From NCBI RefSeq assembly GCF_001832885.1, contig NZ_MKIQ01000028.1, forward strand, positions 186,001-250,000: 64,000 nucleotides of DNA. Direction: 5' to 3'. Made by a program: the position numbers and the translations under genes. Shown one piece after another: positions 49,818-58,020 of the stretch. This stretch comes from Floricoccus penangensis (GTDB lineage Bacteria; Bacillota; Bacilli; Lactobacillales; Streptococcaceae). Each line of letters opens with the position of its first letter. Position 1 is the stretch's first letter. Below the pieces are notes generated by a model. That model searched no databases, had not been told where the DNA came from, and saw only the letters and a program-made list of their open reading frames with translations.

Positions 49818-50519
49818 TTACCACTCAATATCAACAATATTTTGTGGATTTTCATTGACCTCAATTGATTTAACTTGTCCATCGTGCATTCGAATAACCC
49901 TATCAGCAATCGGTGCAATCATTCCATTATGGGTAACTATGATTACTGTTGCTCCATCTATGTGACTTTTATCTTGCAGGATCTGTAGAACTTGTTTACC
50001 AGTATTATAGTCAAGGGCTCCTGTTGGCTCATCACATAAAAGAATCTTGGGGTTTTTAGCAACTGCACGCGCAATAGCTACACGTTGTTGCTCACCACCA
50101 GAAAGCTGTGCTGGGAAGTTATCCATTCTTTGACCTAGTCCAACATCTTCTAATGCTTTTTCAGGGGACATAGCATTTTCAACAATTTCTGAAGCAAGCT
50201 CTACATTTTCTTTGGCTGTTAGGTTTGATACCAAATTATAGAACTGGAATACGAAACCAACATCATACCTTCTATAGGTTGTTAACTCTTTAGATGTATA
50301 ATTTGAAATATCTTTACCATCAATTAACACTTGGCCACTATCATTAGTATCCATTCCGCCTAAAATATTTAATACTGTTGATTTTCCTGCACCAGAACTT
50401 CCTAGAATAATTACTAACTCTCCTTTTTCAATTGCAAAGTTAATGTCCTTGTTAGCATTAACAGTAGTTGAACCTGTTTTGTAAGACTTAGTAGAATCTA
50501 TCATTTCAATATATGCCAT
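49818..50519 (-). CDS. MacB/LolD-type ABC ATPase
   Basis: The 233-residue ATPase has [18 protein letters not shown] (Walker A and the lineage-typical LNILGGMD), FVFQFYNLV (Q-loop), [32 protein letters not shown] and IVTHNGM. The [12 protein letters not shown] pattern is diagnostic for MacB-family ATPases that drive FtsX-type permeases. It is the first gene of the operon with the 897-residue permease. The upstream region holds two copies of a TetR-type operator and the divergent TetR gene. Confidence 0.95.
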   Translation of the reverse strand: MAYIEMIDSTKSYKTGSTTVNANKDINFAIEKGELVIILGSSGAGKSTVLNILGGMDTNDSGQVLIDGKDISNYTSKELTTYRRYDVGFVFQFYNLVSNLTAKENVELASEIVENAMSPEKALEDVGLGQRMDNFPAQLSGGEQQRVAIARAVAKNPKILLCDEPTGALDYNTGKQVLQILQDKSHIDGATVIIVTHNGMIAPIADRVIRMHDGQVKSIEVNENPQNIVDIEW

Positions 50520-50535
50520 TTATATATCCTTCTTC

Positions 50536-50625
50536 CTATTTGAACAACGTGTTGACTTAATTGATTTAAAAAATATAAGCAGAATGTCACTTCCGCATCT
50601 ATTTGAACAACGTGTTGATTTAATT
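50536..50625. promoter_or_regulatory. Two direct copies of a TetR-type operator
   Basis: CTATTTGAACAACGTGTTGA occurs at 50536-50555 and again at 50599-50618. Both copies continue with Y-TTAATT. Each contains the imperfect palindrome TTGAACAACGTGTTGA. The copies are 63 bases apart between divergent promoters. Confidence 0.8.
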
Positions 50626-50643
50626 TTAAAATCATTGTATAAT
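50615..50643 (+). promoter_or_regulatory. Promoter of the first TetR gene
   Basis: TTGATT (50615-50620), 17 bases, TATAAT (50638-50643). The -35 overlaps the second operator copy, implying autorepression. Confidence 0.8.
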
Positions 50644-50696
50644 ATATATATCAATAAAGCAAGAAAAAAATTATTTTTTTAAAAAAAGGAAATGTT

Positions 50697-51305
50697 ATGG
50701 TCGCACAAAGAAAAACAAGATCAAAAAAAGATATAAAAAAAGCCTTTGCCAAATTACTAAACGAAAAAGGTTTTGAAAAGATAACTGTAAGTGACATCAC
50801 TCGTACAGCAGACGTTAATAGAGGTACATTTTATTCCCACTACACTGACAAGTATGATCTACTTAATGAAGTTGAAGATGAGATTTTGGGTAATTTAAAA
50901 AGTTATTTTGATGAATCAGGACCAAAAATTATTAAACCTGTAGATTATACTGAAAAAGAAAATGTTCAACTCTTTTCCAATGATTCCATACTTCATGCCG
51001 CCACTTATGCTAAAGACAATTTTGAAATGATTCATGGTTTGATTTCAGAAGGTGGAAATTCAAAACTTATTCCTAAGTTTAAAGAAATCATGGTTGATAT
51101 TTTACAAGAACGAGCAAAAAAAATTGGTGTTTTAAACTTCAATAAGTTTAAAATGCCAGATGGGTATGCTTATGAAATTATGCTATCAAGTGTTGTATCA
51201 ATCCTTGAATACTGGATTCTAAATGGAGTAAAAGAAAACCCCGAAGAAATTGTTAAAATAATAAATACCGCAGCGTGTGTTGCTCCAACCGAATTTTTAA
51301 TGTAA
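50697..51305 (+). CDS. TetR-family regulator of the MacB/FtsX-like exporter
   Basis: The 202-residue protein has an N-terminal TetR helix-turn-helix: SKKDIKKAFAKLLNEKGFEKITVSDITRTADVNRGTFYSHYTDKYDLL (read in parts). The C-terminal ligand/dimer domain carries no recognisable ligand motif. It is divergent from the ABC operon, and a duplicated operator lies between. That is the standard arrangement for a repressor of an efflux or stress-response transporter. AAAAGGAAA ribosome site. Shares a terminator with the following convergent gene. Confidence 0.9.
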   Translation: MVAQRKTRSKKDIKKAFAKLLNEKGFEKITVSDITRTADVNRGTFYSHYTDKYDLLNEVEDEILGNLKSYFDESGPKIIKPVDYTEKENVQLFSNDSILHAATYAKDNFEMIHGLISEGGNSKLIPKFKEIMVDILQERAKKIGVLNFNKFKMPDGYAYEIMLSSVVSILEYWILNGVKENPEEIVKIINTAACVAPTEFLM

Positions 51306-51338
51306 AAAAATAAGTTATCAATTGATAACTTATTTTTT
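51304..51338. terminator. Bidirectional terminator
   Basis: A perfect 22-base palindrome (51311-51332; arms TAAGTTATCAA/TTGATAACTTA) is flanked by A and T runs between convergent genes. Confidence 0.85.
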
Positions 51339-51340
51339 AT

Positions 51341-51940
51341 CTATTCCATACCTTCAATTCGATCACTATCAGGCGTAGTATTGAACGCCATATAGATTAA
51401 TTCTAAGAAAGTTAGTAATAATCCTGATGGTGGGAAGAAATAAACAGCTACTGTAGCTACAATAATAGCAATTGGGAATAATATACTAGTCATAAATTTG
51501 TATGGTGGCATACTTCTAATCTTCGCTGCTTTTTCTGGACTTGTTACATCTAAATCTTTAGCAATGGATTTTGTTAAGAATAGATATGCTAAACTCCATA
51601 AAAAGAAGATAACTATGTAAAAGTATTCTGGTACTCTATCATCTATAGAATTACCAGCCCAAGCAGCTGCCATAGGTAAAAGAGACATTGTAAACATCCA
51701 AAAATTATTTATCCAAAATGTTCTTTTCGAAATTCTATCAGCCAAAGCAAACATATAATGATGATTGTACCAAGCAACACAGATGAATACAAATGAAACT
51801 ATATAAGCAAACAGATATGGTGCTTCACTGAAAAGTGCTTCAAGTGTTGGTTCTTCCGGTGTTTTAAACTCCAAAACCATAATGGTCATAATAATTGCTA
51901 CAACAGCATCCGTAAAGGCTTCAACGCGTCCTTTGTTCAT
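51341..51940 (-). CDS. TMEM175-like (DUF1211) channel-type membrane protein
   Basis: The 199-residue protein starts at the ATG at 51940 with GGAGG upstream. It has RVEAFTDAVVAIIMTIMVLEF at the N-terminus, the family motif in which R...F(S/T)D lines helix 1, and HHYMF plus NNFWMFTMSLLPM in later helices; about six hydrophobic segments in all. Bacterial TMEM175 proteins form potassium-conducting channels. The usual FSD is FTD here. It is convergent with the TetR gene. Confidence 0.85.
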   Translation of the reverse strand: MNKGRVEAFTDAVVAIIMTIMVLEFKTPEEPTLEALFSEAPYLFAYIVSFVFICVAWYNHHYMFALADRISKRTFWINNFWMFTMSLLPMAAAWAGNSIDDRVPEYFYIVIFFLWSLAYLFLTKSIAKDLDVTSPEKAAKIRSMPPYKFMTSILFPIAIIVATVAVYFFPPSGLLLTFLELIYMAFNTTPDSDRIEGME

Positions 51941-52330
51941 AAATTCCTCCAAAAAAATAATTAATAACTAAATACTACTGTATCAAACTATATTATTCAA
52001 GCAAAAGACATTTTAGATTTTAATCTAAAAATTTTGTTCGTAGAAATTTTGTTATTTTTGAAAATTCATGTTTTTAATACATATTTAATTGCTTTTTTCA
52101 ATTGTTTTTTTATTAATATTAAGAGGCTCTATTAACAAGCAACTAAAGATATTCACTTAACTTTTATTGTTACAACTACTTTTTCACAATGTTAGCATTT
52201 AACAATACGCTGTTATACCAAGCTTTTAGTTGGTTTACGAGCATAAGTTTGTGATATTATATATTTGTAACTAAGAACCAAGCATGCATTAAATATATAA
52301 TATATGCCATTTTTATCGGAGGATAACATA
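51941..52330. other. Gene-free region upstream of the first hydrolase
   Basis: About 390 AT-rich bases with no credible reading frame. A -10-like TTATAT/TATTAT cluster near 52255 and a well-placed CGGAGG (52317-52322) serve the hydrolase gene. A short inverted pair TAGATTTTAATCTA (52013-52026) is visible. The TetR operator of the homologous gene at 56.9 kb is not present here. Confidence 0.5.
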
Positions 52331-53263
52331 ATGACTACAACTGAAAAAATCTTATACCCAAACGCTTACTATGAAATGTCAGCATTAATGTTTTACCCAG
52401 ACAATTTTGATGCTTCAAAAAAATATAAAACTATTGTCGTATCTCATCCTGGAGGAGGAGTAAAAGAACAAACTGCAGGTTTATATGCACGTAAATTTGC
52501 AGAACAAGGATTTTTAACAATCGCTTTTGACTCATCATTCCAAGGAGAATCTGGAGGATATCCTCGTCTACTTGAAAGTCCTTCTGCTCGTGTTGAAGAT
52601 ATCAGCGTAACAATTGATTATCTATCAACTTTACCATTCGTTGACATGGATAATATTGCTGCTTTCGGAGTATGTGCAGGTGCTGGATATTCAGTAACTG
52701 CTACAACTGTTGAACGTCGTATTAAAGCTTTAGTGACAGTAAGTCTTGTAAATATTGGTATCTTATTCCGCGAAGGATTAGATCATGTTATTCCAGTAGA
52801 ATCTCAAATTCAAGCTCTTGAAGCTGCATCTCTCGCACGTTCAAAAGATGCGAACTCTGATTCATCTACTTACATCAACTATGTACCTTATACAAAAGAC
52901 GAGATTACAGATCAAACTCCTACATATGCACGTGAAGCTTCTGATTACTACCGTACACCTCGTGCAATGTACCCAACATCTCCAGATTTCTTACTTCAAA
53001 AGAGTATGCAAGAAATCTTCCAATATGATTCACTTCATTTAGTAGATACACTTCTTACTCAACCACTTCTTGTTATTGCAGGTTCAGAAGCAGATACTAA
53101 ATTCCTTACAGATGAACTTTATAATAAAGCAACAGCATCTTCAAAACGCGACTACTACGTTGCTGAAGGAGCAACTCACGTTGACCTTTATGATAAAGAA
53201 AAATTCATTGATCCAATCGTTGACTACGCTTCTAAATTCTTAGAAGAGCAGCTAAATAATTAA
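52331..53263 (+). CDS. Alpha/beta hydrolase, dienelactone-hydrolase-like, paralogue 1
   Basis: The 310-residue protein begins at the ATG at 52331 (CGGAGGA upstream). The fold shows TIVVSHPGGGVKEQ (oxyanion region), AFDSSFQGESGGYPRLLESP, and the nucleophile elbow AAFGVCAGAGYS with Cys115, where most hydrolases have Ser. EGATHVDLYDKE has the catalytic His. Cys elbows occur in dienelactone hydrolases; this family is broadly annotated as esterases or YcjY-like hydrolases. Substrate unknown. It is about nine-tenths identical by eye to paralogue 3 at 56993 and more distant from paralogue 2 that follows. Confidence 0.85.
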   Translation: MTTTEKILYPNAYYEMSALMFYPDNFDASKKYKTIVVSHPGGGVKEQTAGLYARKFAEQGFLTIAFDSSFQGESGGYPRLLESPSARVEDISVTIDYLSTLPFVDMDNIAAFGVCAGAGYSVTATTVERRIKALVTVSLVNIGILFREGLDHVIPVESQIQALEAASLARSKDANSDSSTYINYVPYTKDEITDQTPTYAREASDYYRTPRAMYPTSPDFLLQKSMQEIFQYDSLHLVDTLLTQPLLVIAGSEADTKFLTDELYNKATASSKRDYYVAEGATHVDLYDKEKFIDPIVDYASKFLEEQLNN

Positions 53264-53287
53264 ATTATAACGATTGTGGTATGCAAT

Positions 53288-53325
53288 ACCCAGAAAAACT
53301 ACATAAATTTTTCTGGGTTTTATTT
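53288..53325 (+). terminator. Terminator between hydrolase genes 1 and 2
   Basis: ACCCAGAAAAA (53288-53298) pairs perfectly with TTTTTCTGGGT (53308-53318), followed by a T-rich tail. The next gene starts 20 bases later, so the signal may only attenuate. Confidence 0.85.
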
Positions 53326-53344
53326 TATAAAGGAGATTAGTAAA

Positions 53345-54283
53345 ATGACAATTAATAAAAAAGACGTAAAATTCAAAGCAAGACACTTTAACTTAGCGGG
53401 ACGCTTATTCTTCCCAGAAAATTTCGATGAAAGCAAAAAAAATCCTGCTATCATTATTTCTCATCCAACAAGTGCAGATATGAACCAAACTTCAAGTATC
53501 TATGCTGAAGAACTTGCTAAAAAGGGATTCTTAGCTCTAGTTTTTGATGCTTCATACCAAGGACAAAGTGAAGGGGAACCAAGATTTTTGGAAGATCCAT
53601 ATGCTCGTACAGAAGATGTTAGCTTTGCTGTTGACTACTTAGTATCACTTCCATATGTTGACCAAAACAAAGTTGGGGCAATGGGTATTTGTGCAGGTGG
53701 TGGATATACAATCAACGCTGCCAAAGTTGACCATCGTATCAAAGCAGTTGCTGGTGTAGTAGCTGGTAGTTCTGGTGGTGCTTACCGTGAATCTTTCGGA
53801 CCGGATGAAAAGCTAATTGAAGTTTTAGAACAAATGGGTGAACAAAGAACAGCTGAAGCTCAAGGAGCTGAACCTCTATTAGTTAATTACTACCCAACTT
53901 CTAATGAAGCTGTTAAGGAAATGGGAATTACTGATGTAGATATCGTTCAAGCCGTTGACTACTATACCACTCCACGCGGACAAGATAAATACTCTCCAAA
54001 CAAAGTTCGTTATACAAGTATGGCATACATGCTAGGCTATGATCCATTACACATGATTGATAAACTTCTTACCCAACCATTACTTATGATTGCTGGTGGT
54101 ATACCTGGACAATTTGGATCATACCGTCTCGCTTATGATGTGTACTATAAGTCTGCTACTAAAGCTGATGAAAAAGAGTTATATATTGTGCCAGAAACTA
54201 CTCACTATGAATTATATGATCAACCTGAGGCAGTTTCTAAAGCTGTTAATAAACTATCTGAATTCTTTGGAAAATATTTATAA
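53345..54283 (+). CDS. Alpha/beta hydrolase, dienelactone-hydrolase-like, paralogue 2
   Basis: The 312-residue protein starts at the ATG at 53345 (AAAGGAG upstream); the longer frame runs through the terminator and is rejected. It has IIISHPTSADMNQTS, VFDASYQGQSEGEPRFLEDP, elbow GAMGICAGGGYTIN (Cys nucleophile) and PETTHYELYD (His). It shares fold and length with paralogues 1 and 3 but differs clearly in sequence, so the split is old. It is followed after 16 bases by the metallo-hydrolase gene, probably in one transcript. Confidence 0.85.
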   Translation: MTINKKDVKFKARHFNLAGRLFFPENFDESKKNPAIIISHPTSADMNQTSSIYAEELAKKGFLALVFDASYQGQSEGEPRFLEDPYARTEDVSFAVDYLVSLPYVDQNKVGAMGICAGGGYTINAAKVDHRIKAVAGVVAGSSGGAYRESFGPDEKLIEVLEQMGEQRTAEAQGAEPLLVNYYPTSNEAVKEMGITDVDIVQAVDYYTTPRGQDKYSPNKVRYTSMAYMLGYDPLHMIDKLLTQPLLMIAGGIPGQFGSYRLAYDVYYKSATKADEKELYIVPETTHYELYDQPEAVSKAVNKLSEFFGKYL

Positions 54284-54299
54284 AAAATAGAGGTATTTT

Positions 54300-55190
54300 A
54301 TGACATTACAAACAGTTCATTCTAAAATAGGAGATATTGATGTATTTCAAGTAGTAGAAATTCAAATTGGAAATCCAGTTGGGCAACTTTTTCCTGATGC
54401 TACGCCAGATAAAGTAAAAGAAATTGAATGGTTAGATTATCCACATATAAATGCTGATGGAACTTTAAATGCTGTCTCTCAGTCAATCATAGTAAAAAAA
54501 GATGATCGCATAATAGTTGTTGATACTTGCATTGGTAATGATAAAGAACGTACAGAATCGCCGGACTGGACAAACCTTCAAACTGATTTTCTTGAAACTC
54601 TTGAGAATATTGGAATTGACAGAAATAAAGTCACAGATGTTTTATGCACACACTTACATATGGATCATATTGGTTGGAATACCTATAAAACTGAAACAGG
54701 ATGGGTTCCAACATTTCCCAATGCCAAGTATCACTTTGCTAAAAAAGAATATGACTTCTGGAAGGAAGATCCAGGACTTCACTCAATCGGTGATGGACAA
54801 GGAAATGCTATAAAAGACTCAGTTCAACCAATTATAGATGCAGGACTTGTAAACTTTATTGATGAAGATGCTTATTTAGGCGACGGGATTAGTGTTTTTC
54901 CTACTCCAGGCCATACAATTGCTCATATAAGTGTAATTTTTGATACTGGAAAAGAGAAATTTGTTATTACGGGTGATGCTTTCCATCATCCATGTCAGTT
55001 AGCTCATCCTGAATGGTGTAATATTGCGGATTTTGATAAGAAACAATCTGAAGATACTCGTATAGAATTTTCTAAGACATTCGCTGATGATGATACTATT
55101 ATTGCTGGTACTCACTTCTCGATTCCATCTATCGGTAATATAATTAATTACCAAGATGGATATGCCTTTAAGCCTATTTTGAATAAATAA
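54300..55190 (+). CDS. Metallo-beta-lactamase-fold hydrolase, lactonase-like
   Basis: The 296-residue protein has all MBL metal motifs: CTHLHMDHIGW (HxHxDH), FPTPGHTIAHIS (third His), FVITGDAFHHP (bridging Asp) and AGTHF (last His). The N-terminus has LNAVSQSIIVKKDDRIIVVDTCIGND. This layout fits the AHL-lactonase / methyl parathion hydrolase-like branch. An ester or lactone substrate is likely, in keeping with the neighbouring esterase-type hydrolases. An AGAGGTA ribosome site precedes the ATG. A strong terminator follows. Confidence 0.85.
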   Translation: MTLQTVHSKIGDIDVFQVVEIQIGNPVGQLFPDATPDKVKEIEWLDYPHINADGTLNAVSQSIIVKKDDRIIVVDTCIGNDKERTESPDWTNLQTDFLETLENIGIDRNKVTDVLCTHLHMDHIGWNTYKTETGWVPTFPNAKYHFAKKEYDFWKEDPGLHSIGDGQGNAIKDSVQPIIDAGLVNFIDEDAYLGDGISVFPTPGHTIAHISVIFDTGKEKFVITGDAFHHPCQLAHPEWCNIADFDKKQSEDTRIEFSKTFADDDTIIAGTHFSIPSIGNIINYQDGYAFKPILNK

Positions 55191-55269
55191 TAATATGGGT
55201 TAATATATAGTCAAATTGACAGTGTCTCTTTCAGGATACTATTATGATTGCAAACACAACATGAAGTCA

Positions 55270-55314
55270 AAATAATCCTCCGCTATTAAAATATAATAAC
55301 GGAGGATTATTTTA
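55270..55314. terminator. Bidirectional terminator
   Basis: AAAATAATCCTCCG pairs with CGGAGGATTATTTT, with TATTA/TAATA inside, between convergent genes. Confidence 0.9.
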
Positions 55315-55344
55315 TATATCTACTTTTTATTAGAATTGTTGAAT

Positions 55345-56127
55345 TTACATAAAATAATTCGTATATAAGTATGAAAGGATATAAAGGATATAGATATGAG
55401 CTGGGTAGAATATATAGAAAAAGTATTTTGATCCCTTCCCTCTTTGACCATTGTAAAATGAAATTGGAATTATAGAAAATACCATCATCCATTGAACGTT
55501 TTCAGTCAATAATGTACTATTAAACTGAAAATTCGTAGATATCAAAGCAACTATCGCAATCAGAAGGTACTGAATTGATCTTTTTTCCCTAAATATATAT
55601 AGTCCAAGAGCTAAAAAGACGCTAACAAATCCACCTTCAACTGCTAAATAATTCGGGATATCAATCATGATTGTTGCTGCTAACATTGGGTGGCTATTGC
55701 TTAAAAGCATACCTACAGCTGCTGGAACTACTGGTAAAACTAAGAGTCCTGTACCCAATAAGTATCTACACTCACGAAACTTATCATAAGCAAACATTGT
55801 CAAAGCTCCAAGGAACATTGTCCCAAAAATTCCATTCATAAGAATAACTGTATCAAGCGGAAAAATTCTGGTAATTATTTGGGTCATAATCATCATTATG
55901 ACATGAGCAATAAAAAGACGTGCTAGGTACTTGTGCTTATTGCGCGTGTAATGAAAACCTTCAGCAAGCATAAATAAAAAGATAGGTAAGACTAGGCGAC
56001 CAAGCATTGTTAGTATCATTGGAGCACCAGCATAATAGAACATCTGGTGTATGTGATCAAGAACCATAAGAAAAACTCCGATTAATTTTAGCTGGGTTCC
56101 AGTGATTCCTTTATAATTTGTTTTCAT
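55345..56127 (-). CDS. TraX-family membrane protein
   Basis: The 260-residue, about eight-span protein begins GITGTQLKLIGVFLMVLDHIHQMF and has RLVLPIFLFMLAEGFHYTRNKHKYLARLF, both hallmarks of the TraX family (membrane acyltransferases named after F-pilin acetylation). Chromosomal members in Firmicutes probably acylate a cell-surface component. The Asp-His of LDHIH and the Arg-rich loop are kept. AGGAGA ribosome site. It has no conjugation genes nearby, so a transfer role is not implied. Confidence 0.88.
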   Translation of the reverse strand: MKTNYKGITGTQLKLIGVFLMVLDHIHQMFYYAGAPMILTMLGRLVLPIFLFMLAEGFHYTRNKHKYLARLFIAHVIMMIMTQIITRIFPLDTVILMNGIFGTMFLGALTMFAYDKFRECRYLLGTGLLVLPVVPAAVGMLLSNSHPMLAATIMIDIPNYLAVEGGFVSVFLALGLYIFREKRSIQYLLIAIVALISTNFQFNSTLLTENVQWMMVFSIIPISFYNGQRGKGSKYFFYIFYPAHIYILYILSYLYTNYFM

Positions 56128-56248
56128 TTATAAAATCTCCTCTATTTCTAGTAACTAAGAAATAATTATAAATTATATAAGGCCATAAAAACTTACAATT
56201 TCACAAGGTAACCTTACAAGTTTGTCAGATTAATATAGATAAAATTTT

Positions 56249-56277
56249 TTGACTTTAAATGAATCTTCATTTATTAT
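56249..56277 (+). promoter_or_regulatory. Promoter and operator of the second TetR gene
   Basis: TTGACT (56249-56254), 17 bases, TATTAT (56272-56277). The spacer is filled by the palindrome AAATGAA-TC-TTCATTT (56257-56272). The start codon lies only seven bases past the -10, so the transcript should be leaderless. Confidence 0.85.
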
Positions 56278-56283
56278 TAACAT

Positions 56284-56856
56284 ATGAGAATAAAAGATGA
56301 AAAAAAATTAGAAAATATATATGAAGCTACACTTCAGCTTATTATTGATGAAGGTCTCCACCAAACTTCAATTAGTAAAATAGCTAAAGGGGCAGGTGTA
56401 TCTCCAGCTACAATTTACATTTATTTTGAGAATAAGGAAGATCTTATTAACAAGCTATATTTATCTGTAAAAAAAGAAATGAGTGATTATATCTTTGTAA
56501 AAATTGACAATCAACAAACTGTACATGAAAATTTTGTAAATATAATGAAAAAGTTCAGCCAATATATTCAAGATAACAAAAGTCGTTTTCTATTTGTAGA
56601 GCAATTGCAAAATATGCCTATACTTTCAAGCGAAATACTAGACCAAACTAACCAATACTTCTATCCCATGGAGAAAGTATTAAAAAAAGGGATTAGTGAA
56701 CAAGTTATTAAAGATATTGATACAAAAATATTATTCTTACCAATTTTTCAACCATTGTCAGCTTATTTTAAAGAGCAGTTTAACTCTGACGAAAGACCAA
56801 AAAAAGCGGTTATAAATATACTTATTGAACTAGCCTGGAATTCTATTTCTATCTAA
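56284..56856 (+). CDS. TetR-family regulator of hydrolase 3 (leaderless mRNA)
   Basis: The 190-residue protein has the TetR N-terminal domain (LENIYEATLQLIIDEGLHQTS, ISKIAKGAGVSPATIYIYFENKEDLI) and a ligand-binding C-terminal domain of the common type without a recognisable ligand motif. No ribosome site precedes the ATG, and the -10 box ends at 56277, so translation likely starts at the very 5' end of the message. The same operator-in-spacer promoter stands before hydrolase 3, making that gene and itself the likely targets. Confidence 0.88.
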   Translation: MRIKDEKKLENIYEATLQLIIDEGLHQTSISKIAKGAGVSPATIYIYFENKEDLINKLYLSVKKEMSDYIFVKIDNQQTVHENFVNIMKKFSQYIQDNKSRFLFVEQLQNMPILSSEILDQTNQYFYPMEKVLKKGISEQVIKDIDTKILFLPIFQPLSAYFKEQFNSDERPKKAVINILIELAWNSISI

Positions 56857-56901
56857 TAGAATTTTATGCTAGTTTTTTATTATTAAAGAAAGTCATTTTC
56901 T

Positions 56902-56930
56902 TTGACAATAAATGAACGTTCGTTTATTAT
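56902..56930 (+). promoter_or_regulatory. Promoter and TetR operator of hydrolase 3
   Basis: TTGACA (56902-56907), 17 bases, TATTAT (56925-56930). The spacer carries AAATGAACGTTCGTTT (56910-56925), the same operator as at 56257-56272 in the same register. Confidence 0.88.
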
Positions 56931-56992
56931 AAATATATTGAAATATTGATTATCTCAATAATATTATTATTAAATTAAATCAGGAGACAAAA

Positions 56993-57925
56993 ATGATTAA
57001 ATCAGAAAAAGTACTTTTCCCAAATTCATATTATGACATGTCTGGAATTATTTACTATCCAGAAAATTTCAATGAAAATAACACATATAAAACAATAGTT
57101 GTTTCTCATCCAGGTGGTGGAGTAAAAGAACAGGCAGCAGGTCTTTATGCTCGTAAGTTAGCTGAGCATGGGTTTTTAACTATCGCATTTGATGCCTCAT
57201 TTCAAGGAGAAAGCGGTGGATATCCACGCTTATTAGAAAGTCCATCAGCTCGAATTGAAGATGTCAGTGTTGCAATTGACTACTTATCTACTTTATCATT
57301 TGTTGATATGAATAATATCGCAGCATTTGGTATATGTGCAGGTGCTGGTTATTCTGTCACTGCGGCGACAGTAGACCGTCGTATCAAAGCAGTTGGCGCT
57401 GTGAGCTTAGTAAATATTGGTATCTTATTCCGCGAAGGTCTAGATCATGCTGTATCAGTTGAATCACAAATTCAAGCTCTAGAAGCCGCATCACTTGCTC
57501 GTTCAAAAGATGCAAATTCAAAAACATCTACATTTATTAATTATGTTCCTTATACAAGAGATGAAATTACAGAAGATACACCTGTATATGCTCGTGAAGC
57601 TTCTGACTATTACCGTACTCCACGTGCGATGTATCCAACTGCTCCAGATTTCTTATTACAACGTAGTATGCAAGAAATTTTCCAATATGACACTCTTCAT
57701 TTAGTAGATACCCTTCTTACACAACCACTTCTTGTTGTAGCAGGATCAGAAGCAGATACTAAATTCCTTACAGACGAACTCTATGAAAAAGCTACAGCAT
57801 CTGTAAAACGCGACTATTATATTGCTGAAGGAGCTACTCATGTGGATCTTTATGATAAAGAAGAATATATTAATCCCGCAGTAGATTATGTTGCACACTT
57901 CTTCAATGATCAATTAAAATTCTAA
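56993..57925 (+). CDS. Alpha/beta hydrolase, dienelactone-hydrolase-like, paralogue 3
   Basis: The 310-residue protein has the same length as paralogue 1 and nearly the same sequence: VVSHPGGGVKEQAAGLYAR, AFDASFQGESGGYPRLLES, AAFGICAGAGYS with Cys nucleophile, EGATHVDLYDKE. The copies clearly arose by duplication, but their promoters differ. This one is under a consensus promoter with the TetR operator in the spacer, so it is the inducible copy. CAGGAGA ribosome site. Ends in a good terminator. Natural substrate unknown. Confidence 0.87.
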   Translation: MIKSEKVLFPNSYYDMSGIIYYPENFNENNTYKTIVVSHPGGGVKEQAAGLYARKLAEHGFLTIAFDASFQGESGGYPRLLESPSARIEDVSVAIDYLSTLSFVDMNNIAAFGICAGAGYSVTAATVDRRIKAVGAVSLVNIGILFREGLDHAVSVESQIQALEAASLARSKDANSKTSTFINYVPYTRDEITEDTPVYAREASDYYRTPRAMYPTAPDFLLQRSMQEIFQYDTLHLVDTLLTQPLLVVAGSEADTKFLTDELYEKATASVKRDYYIAEGATHVDLYDKEEYINPAVDYVAHFFNDQLKF

Positions 57926-57936
57926 TATTAGTATTT

Positions 57937-57974
57937 AAGTTCAAGATGATGTATTTTATCTTGAACTTTTCCTT
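57937..57974 (+). terminator. Terminator of hydrolase 3
   Basis: AAGTTCAAGAT (57937-57947) pairs perfectly with ATCTTGAACTT (57958-57968), followed by T. Confidence 0.88.
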
Positions 57975-57987
57975 TATTAAAAATTAT

Positions 57988-58011
57988 AAAAAAGAAGCAT
58001 CTCTGCTCCTT
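57988..58011 (-). terminator. Terminator of the ECF S-component gene
   Basis: On the minus strand AAGGAGC pairs with GCTTCTT (one G-T) and is followed by T run, ten bases past the stop codon. Confidence 0.75.
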
Positions 58012-58020
58012 TTAATTATA

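Noticed and set aside
49799-49918. N-terminal extension of the large permease
   Set aside because: It overlaps the ATPase gene in another frame; the ATG at 49798 has an AGGAG site and starts the normal FtsX-type N-terminus.
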